Below are positions 26,721-36,586 of a stretch of 64,000 nt of DNA, piece after piece. Position numbers and translations under genes: made by a program. Location: assembly GCA_026874595.1 (NCBI GenBank), contig CM049315.1, positions 69,635,916-69,699,915 on the forward strand, given 5' to 3'. Origin of the DNA: Sipunculus nudus (Eukaryota; Annelida; Sipuncula; Golfingiida; Sipunculidae). Numbering within the stretch: the stretch's first letter is position 1; every line of letters starts with the position of its first letter. Under the pieces are notes generated by a model. The model saw only the letters and a list, made by a program, of their open reading frames with translations, made no database searches and was not told where the DNA came from.

Positions 26721-28118
26721 TTAGATACGGCTTAAAAAATCTGGACCACTGTTCTGGAGAACTGATACAGTAACCACTCTAAACCTGTGCTTCTGCAAGA
26801 GCATAGCCCAGCGCATGATCCTGCGGTTTATAACTTTGGCCTGGTTTATATATGCTAAGGGTTTGTGGTCCTTGCGCAGTTCAAAACGGCATCCGTACAA
26901 GTAAATGTCAAATTTTTGTACGGCCCATACAATGGCCAAGCATTCCCGTTCTATGGTGGAATAGTTTTGCTCCCGTGGAAGCAATTTACGGTTTGCGTAT
27001 GCGATCGGGAAACATCCCCCCTCAATTTCATGGATCAGGAGAGCCCCTAGTCCTGTTTAGGACGCATCGGTTTGCAACACAAAAGGGTAACAGAAGTCCA
27101 GTAACATGAGAATTGGGGGTTGTTCTAGAGCCCCTTTTACTGCAAAAACACTGTTCCATGGACATGTTCTCACTTTACCTTGTCTGGCCAACCCTTCTTA
27201 ACTAATTCGGTCAGCGGTGTTGCGATTTCAGAAAACTTGGGCACAAATTTTCGGTAATACCCAACAAGGCCTAAGAAGGATTTAAGTTCCTTCTTGGTTT
27301 TTGGTCGAGAGCTACTTGCTATTTTCTTTACCAAGGAGGAGTTAGTTCCCAGCGATCCCTCGCCAACGTTATCCAAAAACTCTAAGGTATAATACCCAAA
27401 GTAACATTTTGACGGCCGGCAGCCAGATTAGCCCTTCTTAATGACTCTAGGACTTGTTTCACCTTACTGAGTTGGAAGAGTTGGAAAATATCAGAATATC
27501 GTCAACATAGTTCACGACGCCGTCTATATGACCAAACAGTATCCGCATCATACGCGTAAATACCGCTGGGGCATTCACGAGCCCTAAGGGCATGTATTTA
27601 AACTGAAAAAGTCCATCTGGTGAAGTGAAAGCGGTCAGTGGTTTTGCAGATTTCGACAGAGGTATCTGCCAGTAACCCTTTGTTAGATCTAGTTTGCTAA
27701 AATAGCTACTACGTGCTAGTTTGACAAACATTTCTTCTGGATTTGGAATGGGTTCTTAGTCGAAAGCTGTTACTCTATTTAGTTTTCGAAAGTCTATACA
27801 AAATCTTTTTGAGCCATCCTTATAGTTTACAAGGACTATCGGCTAAGCATAGGCAGACTGTGACCTTTCAATAATCCCCATTTTCACCATTATAAGAGTA
27901 CCATTGAAACGCTCGACCATGCCGTTGCAGATTGGATGGTAAGGACGGGGAACTTCGTAACTGTTCCATCGATAAGGACTATCGTTTGTCTATCTGATCT
28001 GAATTGACAAGTCTGCTTTGACCACTACAGAACAAATGCCTGTGTCTCACAGGACGGAGACATCACACCTGCGTTTGTTTAGTCTACCACGGGTAACAGG
28101 CATCTGCAGATCTACTTT
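26721..28118 (-). pseudogene. Unit 5 pol remnant
   Basis: RT core 27459-27731 (private GHIDGV), connection 27170-27376, RNase H 26721-26984. There is a 1-bp deletion near 28009 in the protease region ('gacaagtctg' against 'gacaaagtctg'). Confidence 0.87.
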
Positions 28119-28281
28119 ACGGCCCTGCTTTAAGGCCATTTTTAAGAATTTCAACTCATGGCCACACTTAAAGTTAAGTGATCAGTATGATCTACACAAC
28201 ACTTAAACAGTAACACATGCTGTCGAAGTTTCCGGGTTTGGGACTGACTCATTCGAGGTTTCCTGATTGGACCCTATCTCA

Positions 28282-29306
28282 CTATGACTGGGTTGCATCA
28301 AAATCTGTACATCTTGACCCTGCTACTAAAGCCTGACCAGAATGCATACGACGGCTAGGCTTCGATTTACAGTCTCTAGCCATATGTATGGGGGATCCAC
28401 AGACGAAACATGTCCTTTGTGGATTCTGCCCCTTCCCCTCCGTTCCCTTAATCTGAGGCACTATGTTACGTTAAAGGTCTTTCCCCTGATCACCCTGACC
28501 AAACTTAGTGGCGTTACGGTTGACTGAGCCTCCTCTAACCTGCCCTATGAAGCTTCTGATAACGTGAACTTCCGTGTATTTTTCTGCTTAAGAGGCCATA
28601 TCATCAATTGACCGACATTGTCGCTCCCTCAGAAAACATTTAAGTTCTTTACTACAACATGATAAAAACTGTTCCTTAGGATGATATCTACAAGTCTTTC
28701 ATAGTCATCACAAACCTCTGCCATATCTAACCATTTACGTAGGTATCCACCTATTCCAGCAATAAACTGCATAGGGGCTTCTATCCGTTCTGGCCTTGAC
28801 GATCTAAATATCAGCCTGAACCCCTCTTCTGTCAAATGGAACTTTCTCATTAAAGCGGCTTTTGCTTTATCGTACACCAGTGCATCGGATGTGTCCATCC
28901 TAGTATACACGTCCAAGGCCCTACCTTTTAATAATACACTTAACTGCAAGGCCCAGCCTTCCTTTGGCCAATCCAGCCCTTGTGCTAATATCTCAAACCT
29001 TTCTAAGTATGCGTCCATACTATCCTTACTTTCATCAAATACCGGAATTTTGAGCGCTAGGGCCACTAAACCGGATTCTTTTCTATTTGAGCCTTCCAAT
29101 GAGTGTCTACCCTTTTGTTTTTATATCTCTTTTTCTTTTTCCATCCTCAATTTCTCTGTCTCAGTTCTTTGTGTTTCCTGACCGTGTTCTCTCTGCCTTA
29201 CCCTTTCGTCTCTTTCTCGGTCTTGTTGCTCTTTAATAAAAGCCCTTAGCTACTGGCCCTCATAGCCTAGCTGCCTTCCTACTGCTGCAATTCGTTTTAA
29301 CTCTAT
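28282..29306 (-). pseudogene. Unit 5 gag, inactivated, start codon lost
   Basis: It shares the 1-bp capsid deletion of unit 4 (near 28675) and also lacks the N-terminal ATG: plus-strand 29304-29306 reads tat where other units read cat. Capsid segment 28629-29099; zinc knuckle 28369-28410. Confidence 0.87.
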
Positions 29307-30098
29307 CTCTAAAAATCAGTTTAAGGTAAACTTATATATTCTCAGTATGCCTAAATCGCATTCAAGGACCCAAAGTATTCTTTATAACCGCTTACGGTTC
29401 TCAAACGCTCACGGTTCTCCTAACAAATGCTGAACAGGACAAGATAACTTAACGTAGTCTCAAACTAACTTACCTATAGGCATATATGTGCAGCACTCCA
29501 GGTCACCTTAAGATAACCCATGTACACTCCCATACTAACGTATGTGCAGGACTTATATGTCCAACAAACACTATTGTGTCCCTTGCTAATGTAATATTTT
29601 ATACCTTCTGATGCTAACACATCAATACTAGCTAACGCATATCTGGTACTATCGTACCCCTACATGTAGCTAGATAAATATCGACCCACAACTAGCAATC
29701 CGTTGCTAGATAAGGGAAGTATTGTTTGGGACTGTTTTCCCCTCCAACAATTCCACCATCAAACTGATGCTTGGACATAACTCAAGAGGGGTCACTTAAC
29801 TTACCGAAGTTTAGGTATATCAGTTACAAGATTACAAGTCAATCTGAATTATCCAGGCCAAAACATAAACATTAACTCAACTGCAATACATTTAAAAACC
29901 AAATATAATCTTAATTATTCAGGACAAAATATAACCTTATTGAGTTAATTAGGTCCCAGTCTGGGGCCTAGTGTGAGCACAGTTCAAGTTATGGTGGTCC
30001 AAATTTTTTTTCAACACCGAAATTACACCGCGACATTGCTACTTAATGTAATTCTGGCAGTTTCAATAGAAATAACCGATCTCGGTAGGACCTCCAGT

Positions 30099-30991
30099 TG
30101 TCACGAGAATATCATCCGGTAAGAAAATGCACAAAACCAAATCTTTGGAGTTAAAAAAAATATTTATTCAAATGTAATAACTCAAACTTCAAATCCCTCC
30201 AAAGGAAAGGCTATACATATATATTTATATATATATAAAACCGTACCCCAATATATATATATATAACCGTACTCTAACAATAAGGAAATAGTAAACCCAG
30301 GAGAGCAGTCATTTTGCGAGCGATAATTCAGCCCACAGCTTTGGTGAACCATGTGTTCAATAAGTTACGTGCAACCCAAAATGAACAGTTCCGCAATTTT
30401 CCTATATATTATCTTCTCGGCCTAAAGTTCAACAGCGTTATATTCAAGCACAGCACAAGAAGGTTCTAAATGATAATATATGTAATTCACGGTTCTGGGG
30501 TTTCCACCAATGAAGAAGGCACGAGGCAAGTTTGTTCACAGTACTGTTTGTTTTTAATGAATAATAGCGCATGAACATTCACTTTCAGTAAAATCTCACT
30601 TGGGCAAACTTTCTATATTCATGTAGCAGCGGTAGCTGTAAAAAATCACAAAGCTTACGTTTCGAATGGAAAACCGCCATCATTGCTGCTCCTGGACGAG
30701 CGAAGCTTCCCTGTACACTCTGCCACGTTTGTTTTCCCCTCAGGTACCTGTGCCCCTCGGTGCGTGCGTGCGCGTGTGTCACAGCGTTCTCTGTAGGCTC
30801 CATCGAGGGTTCCTCCGAAATTTCCCCGTACTCGCCTCTAAAGTTAAGCCGGGCATTTGTTCGCTTTTCTTACAGTATTCAAGTGTTTCTGGTTCAAGAC
30901 CCGTTCACTGTGTCTCAAGCCTTTCAAGCGCTCTCTCAGCCTCTCAAGCGCTCTCTCCCGTACTATTAAAACAAGAAAATCAACTTTGACA
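30099..30991 (-). repeat. LTR 6
   Basis: An 893 bp copy whose TA tracts are much shorter (30216-30265). It shares 'gaaaaccgccat' with LTR 7, whereas LTRs 2-5 read 'gaaaacggccat', consistent with a gradient of similarity along the array. Confidence 0.93.
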
Positions 30992-31233
30992 TTCTCTCCT
31001 CTCTTTTAGAGGCTTCTATAGCCAAGCATACTAGTACAAATTGAATTCGTTCATAAAGACATTTCTGTTAAACATTGTTTAGAAAAAAAACTCATGAATA
31101 CAAATGAGCGGTTTTCCGTATCCAGTTGTCACTGATATGCCACATAACACATTTACTTTATCAAACTAACCTTAACAACTACTGAACTGGCAAATAAGTA
31201 AAAAAAATTATCTTTTCCCAATTTAGATACGGC

Positions 31234-32620
31234 TTAAAAATCTGGACCACTGTTCTGGCGAACTGATACAGTAACCACTCTAAACCTGTGCTTCTGCAAG
31301 GGCATAGCCCAGCGCATGATCCTGCGGTTTATAACTTTGGCCCGGTTTATATATGCTAAGGGTTTGTGGTCCTTGCGCAGTTCAAAACGGCATCCGTACA
31401 AGTAAATGTCAAATTTTTGTACGGCCCATACAATGGCCAAGCATTCCCGTTCTATGGTGGAATAGTTTTGCTCCACCTGGAAGCAATTTACGGTTTGCGT
31501 ATGCGATCGGGAAACATCCCCCTCAATTTCATGGATCAGGAGAGCCCCTAGTCCTGTTTAGGACGCATCGGTTTGCAACACAAAAGGGTAACAGAAGTCC
31601 AGTAACATGAGAATTGGGAGTTGTTCTAGAGCCCGTTTTAGTGCAAAAACACTGTTCCATGGACATGTTCTCACTTTACCTTGTCTGGCCAACCCTTCTT
31701 AACTAATTCGGTCAGCGGTGTTGCGATTTCAGAAAACTTGGGCACAAATTTTCGGTAATACCCAACAAGGCCTAAGAAGGATTTAAGTTCCTTCTTGGTT
31801 TTTGGTCGAGAGCTACTTGCTATTTTCTTTACCAAGGAGGAGTTAGTTCCCAGCGATCCCTCGCCAACGTTATCCAAAAACTCTAAGGTTTAATACCCAA
31901 AGTAACATTTTGACGGCCGGCAGCCAGATTAGCCCTTCTTAATGACTCTAGGACTTGTTTCACCTTACTGAGTTGGACGAGTTGGAAAATATCAGAATAT
32001 CGTCAACATAGTTCACGACGCCGTCCATATCACCAAACAGTATCCGCATCATACGCGTAAATACCGCTGGGGCATTCACGAGCCCTAAGGGCATGTATTT
32101 AAACTGAAAAAGTCCATCTGGTGAAGTGAAAGCGGTCAGTGGTTTTGCAGATTTCGACAGAGGTATCTGCCAGTAACCCTTTGTTAGATCTAGTTTGCTA
32201 AAATAGCTACTGCGTGCTAGTTTGACAAACATTTCTTCTGGATTTGGAATGGGTTCTTAGTCGAAAACTGTTACTCTATTTAGTTTTCGAAAGTCTATAC
32301 AAAATCTTTTTGAGCCATCCTTATAGTTTACAAGGACTATCGGATAAGCATAGGCAGACTGTGACCTTTCAATAATCCCCATTTTCACCATTATAAGAGT
32401 ACCATTGAAACGCTCGACCATGCCGTTGCAGATTGGATGGTAAGGACGGGGAACTTCGTAACTGTTCCATCGATAAGGACTATCGTTTGTCTATCTGATC
32501 TGAATTGACAAAGTCTGCTTTGACCACTACAGAACAACTGCCTGTGTCTCACAGGACGGAGACATCACACCTGCGTTTGTTTAGTCTACCACGGCTAACA
32601 GGCATCTGCAGATCTACTTT
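31234..32620 (-). pseudogene. Unit 6 pol remnant
   Basis: RT core 31960-32232 (GDMDGV instead of GHMDGV), connection 31671-31877, RNase H 31234-31476. RNase H has two extra lesions: an altered stretch near 31472-31482 and loss of one A near 31238 that shifts the last codons after GPDF. Confidence 0.85.
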
Positions 32621-32783
32621 ACGGCCCTGCTTTAAGGCCATTTTTAAGAATTTCAACTCATGGCCACACTTAAAGTTAAGTGATCAGTATGATCTACACA
32701 ATACTTTAACAGTTACACATGCTGCCGAAGGTTCCGGGTTTGGGACTGACTCATTCGAGGTTTCCTGATTGGACCCTATCTCA

Positions 32784-33807
32784 CTATGACTGGGTTGCAT
32801 CAAAATCTGTACATCTTGACCCTGCTACTAAAGCCTGACCAGAATGCATACGACGGCTAGGCTTCGATTTACAGTCTCTAGCCATATGTATGGGGGATCC
32901 ACAGACGAAACGTGTCCTTTGTGGATTCTGCCCCTTCCCCTCCGTTCCCTTAATCTGAGGCACTATGTTACGTTAAAGGTCTTTCCCCTGATCACCCTGA
33001 CCAAACTAAGTGGCGTTACAGTTGACTGAGCCTCCTCTAACCTGCCCTATGAAGCTACTGATAACGTGAACTTCCGTGTATTTTTCTGCTTAAGAGGCCA
33101 TATCATCAATTGACCGACATTGTCGCTCCCTCAGAAAACATTTAAGTTCTTTACTACAACATGATAAAAACTGTTCCCTTAGGATGATATCTACAAGTCT
33201 TTCATAGTCATCACAAACCTCTGCCAGATCTAACCATTTACGTAGGTATCCACCTATTCCAGCAATAAACTGCATAGGGGCTTCTGTCTGTTCTGGCCTT
33301 GACGATCTAAATATCAGCCTGAACCCCTCTTCTGTCAAATGGAACTTTCTCATTAAAGCAGCTTTTGCTTTATCGTACACCAGTGCATCGGATGTGTCCA
33401 TCCTAGTATACACGTCCAAGGCCCTACCTTTTAATAATACACTTAACTGCAAGGCCCAGCCTTCCTTTGGCCAATCCAGCCCTTGTGCTAATATCTCAAA
33501 CCTTTCTAAGTATGCGTCCATACTATCCTTACTTTCATCAAATACCGGAATTTGGAGCGCTGGGGCCACTAAACCGGATTCTTTTCTATTTGAGCCCCCC
33601 AATGAGTGTCTACCCTTTTGTTTTTATATCTCTATTTCTTTTTCCATCCTCAATTTCTCTGTCTCAGTTCTTTGTTTCCTGACCGTGTTCTCTCTGCCTT
33701 ACCCTTTCGTCTCTTTCTCTGTCTTGTTGCTCTTTAATAAAAGCCCTTAGCTACTGGCCCTCATAGCCTAGCTGCCTTCCTACTGCTGCAATTCGTTTTA
33801 ACTCCAT
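32784..33807 (-). pseudogene. Unit 6 gag, inactivated, most divergent
   Basis: Capsid segment 33090-33602 has several private replacements (GGSNRKES, APALQIP, PEQTEAP, LDLAEV). A 2-bp deletion near 33670 breaks the N-terminal coil frame. Zinc knuckle 32871-32912. As the unit next to the divergent outer LTR 7, it carries the most differences. Confidence 0.87.
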
Positions 33808-34580
33808 CTCTAAAAATCAGTTTAGGGTAAACTTATGTATTCTCAGTATGCCTAAATCGCATTCAAGGACCCAAAGTATTCTGTATAACCGCTTACGGTT
33901 CTCAACCGCTCACGGTTCTCCTAACAAATGCTGAACAGGACAAGATAACTTAACGTAGTCTCAAACTAACTTACCTATAGGCATATATGTGCAGCACTCC
34001 AGGCCACCTTAAGATAACCCATGTACACTCCCATACTAACGTATGTGCAGGACTTATATGTCCAACAAACACTATTGTGTCCCTTGCTAATGTAATATTT
34101 TATACCTTCTGATGCTAACACATCAATACTAGCTAACGCATATCTGGTACTATCGTACCCCTACATGTAGCTAGATAAATATCGACCCACAACTAGCAAT
34201 CCGTTGCTAGATAAGGGAAGTATTGTTTGGGACTGTTTTCCCCTCCAACAATTCCACCATCAAACTGATGCTTGGACATAACTCAAGAGGGGTCACTTAA
34301 CTTACCGAAGTTTAGGTATATCAATTACAAGATTACAAGTCAATCTGAATTATCCAGGCCAAAACATAAACATTAACTCAACTGCAATACATTTAAAAAC
34401 CAAATATAATCTTAATTATTCAGGACAAAATATAACCTTATTGAGTTAATTAGGTCCCAGTCTGGGGCCTAGTGTGAGCACAGTTCAAGTTATGGTGGTC
34501 CAAATTTTTTTTCAACACCGAAATTACACCGCGAAATTGCTACTTAATGTAATTCTGGCAGTTTCAATAGAAATAACCGA

Positions 34581-34597
34581 TCTCGGTAGGACCTCCA
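34581..34597 (-). other. tRNA primer-binding site (equivalent in every unit)
   Basis: On the minus strand the 5' LTR end ACA is followed by a 2-nt gap (AC) and then TGGAGGTCCTACCGAGA. This is complementary to a tRNA 3' end of the form TCTCGGTAGGACCTCCA. Counterparts are 11900-11916, 16440-16456, 20993-21009, 25538-25554 and 30080-30096, some with GCC or AGCC variants at the third to sixth bases. I do not assign the tRNA isotype. Confidence 0.7.
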
Positions 34598-34599
34598 GT

Positions 34600-34713
34600 T
34601 GTCACGAGAACATCATCCGGTAAGAAACTGCACAAAACCAAATCTTTGGAGTTAAAAAAAATGTTTATTCAAATGTAATTACTCAAGCTTCAAACCCCTC
34701 CAAAGGAAAGGCT

Positions 34714-34780
<67 letters not shown>

Positions 34781-35586
34781 CGTACCCCAACCTCTCTTGA
34801 AATTTACTCTAACAATAAGGAAATAGTAAACCCAGGAGAGCAGTCATTTTGCGAGCAATAATTCAGCCCACAGCTTTGGTGAACCATGTGTTCAATAAGT
34901 TACGTGCAACCCAAAATGAACAGTTCCGCAATTTTCCTATATATTATCTTCGCGGCCTAAATTTCAACAGCGTTATATTCAAGCACAGCACAAGAAGGTT
35001 ATAAAATATGATATTTGTAATTCACGGTTCTGGGGTTTCCACCAATGAAGAAGGCACGAGGCAAGTCTGTTCACAGTACTGGTTGTTTTCAATGAATAAT
35101 AGCGCATGAATATTCACTTTCAGTAAAATGTAATTTGGGCAAACTTTCTATATTCATGTAGCAGCGGTAGCTGTATAAATTCACAAAGCTTACGTTTTGA
35201 ATGGAAAACCGCCATCGTTGCTGCTCCTGGACGAGCGAAGGTTCCCTGTACACTATGCCATGTTTGTCTCCCCCTCAGGTACCTGTGCCCCTCGGTGCGT
35301 GCGTGTTTGTGTGTCACAGCGTTCTCTGTAGGCTCCACGGAGGGTTCCTCCGAAATTTCCCCGTACTCGCCTCTAAAGTTAAGCCGGGCATTTGTTCGCT
35401 TTTCTTACAGTATTCAAGTGTTTTGGTTCAAGACCCGGTCACTGTGTCTCAAGCCTTTGGTATTGTTCCCATTCGCTTGACACGGTTCATTGCTTTCGCC
35501 CCGGTGCGTGTAGTCAATGTAATAGCTGCACCTGAACACAAGACACTCTGTCCCGTTTTATTAAAACAAGAAAATCACTTGGAACA
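34600..35586 (-). repeat. LTR 7 (right outer LTR, divergent)
   Basis: It starts TGTCACGAGAAC like LTR 1 and carries a single TA tract (about 34722-34775) followed by 'cctctcttgaaattta', also as in LTR 1. From about 35457 it has an alternative ~100 bp segment absent from all other LTRs. It then rejoins at 'ttattaaaacaagaaaatca' and appears to end in CA at 35586; this right boundary is less certain than the others. Confidence 0.8.
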
Positions 35587-36183
35587 AACATACAAAGTTA
35601 TGTTAACATCTGTATGTTTTAACAACAGGCACAATTTTTATTCCATTTCCTTTCCAAGAGCAACATATCGTTTCGTGCTATAATCTCAATTACGGACAAC
35701 GCCGCAACATGGAATTCTCTCCTGTTTATTTTTTCAATTAATGTCAGGAGATCATATTAAACATATTAGGTATATTTTCACTCCAACTAAAGTTAACAAC
35801 ATTCACAACGGTTTTAAAAGAAGTGGGATAATTCCAAGTAAAAATTAGAGTGAATACCTCTGTAATAAACCCTTTAAATATATGCATATCTTTTGTTTGC
35901 CTTTAAGTAAATGAAAATAGCCTGTGTAACTCTAATAATATCTTTCAAATAGCATCTTATTTTATTAAAAGTAAAACTCTATTAGACGTAATATACTGTC
36001 AGGACTGTTTTTTGGTGGTTGCATTAATCTCGAAAGAATTCCGGAACAAGGGTTCTTGTTAGGAATATAATTTATATCGTAAAAAATAGGTCAATTAACT
36101 GTGGATAGCAAGGTCTGTTAATTGAGTTTACCATTTGATAAGATTAATATTTTAATACCAAATCTCGTTTCGTCTTTCTAGTT
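35587..36183. other. Spacer between the LTR array and the LINE
   Basis: AT-rich sequence with no recognisable coding, RNA or repeat feature. The motif 'aattctctcctg' near 35712 recalls the array's purine tract, but the match is short and may be chance. Confidence 0.4.
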
Positions 36184-36204
36184 TGAATGAATGAATGAAT
36201 AGAG
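36184..36204 (-). repeat. LINE 3' tail (ATTC)n
   Basis: The plus strand reads 'gaatgaatgaatgaatag'; on the element strand this is a run of ATTC units directly after the AATAAATCTCT motif, marking the 3' terminus. Confidence 0.75.
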
Positions 36205-36450
36205 ATTTATTCTGAAATAAAAGGCCTGAGGCCCATGGTTCCACAAAGAGCATGTGTTAAGAATCATAAAAATTAAACTATAACAAATGTAACTGCATAA
36301 CATGAGCTAACAAAACATGCATTAAAACACAATCTTTTATGAAAATGTTGTATGAAAAACCCATGTTTGCAATATCTAAACACAAGCAGAAATTTGGAAT
36401 CACATGTTTCTTTTCATTTAGAGGTCATGAATAATAACAGTAATAATACC

Positions 36451-36481
<31 letters not shown>
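36451..36481. repeat. (AAT)n microsatellite
   Basis: About ten AAT units within the 3' part of the LINE. Confidence 0.9.
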
Positions 36482-36486
<5 letters not shown>

Positions 36487-36586
36487 GTGAACATATAAAA
36501 CAAACAGTAGTACAAGGCATATATGGAAAACAGTTTATCTATTTCTTAATTAGCAGATGAATAAGTAAGTGAAGTAAATAGATTAC

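Larger units (their letters stand above)
7738..35586 (-). mobile_element. Tandem array of six Gmr1-like Ty3/gypsy retrotransposon units sharing seven LTRs
   Basis: Seven LTRs (starting 7738, 11919, 16459, 21012, 25557, 30099, 34600) alternate with six internal regions of about 3.6 kb (8309-11918, 12856-16458, 17404-21011, 21949-25556, 26492-30098, 30992-34599). All units point to the minus strand. LTRs begin TGTCACG and end TTTGACA on the plus strand, that is TGTCA...TGACA inverted ends. A purine tract abuts each LTR on one side, and a tRNA-complementary primer site lies 2 nt from it on the other. Coding order along the minus strand is gag, protease, integrase remnant, RT, RNase H. No unit is intact and all share the same inactivating changes. 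Flanks 5' of 7738 (ttaac) and 3' of 35586 (aacat) do not form a target-site duplication. Near-identical tandem units are also where assemblies go wrong, so copy number is provisional. Confidence 0.93.

Noticed and set aside
7738-35586. CRISPR-like or coding-gene tandem cluster interpretation of the periodic region
   Set aside because: The period is ~4.5 kb with LTR ends, PBS, PPT, gag and pol; this is a retrotransposon array.
35700-35725. Extension of LTR 7 to a second purine-tract-like motif ('aattctctcctg')
   Set aside because: The match is short and the intervening ~120 bp has no similarity to any LTR or internal region.
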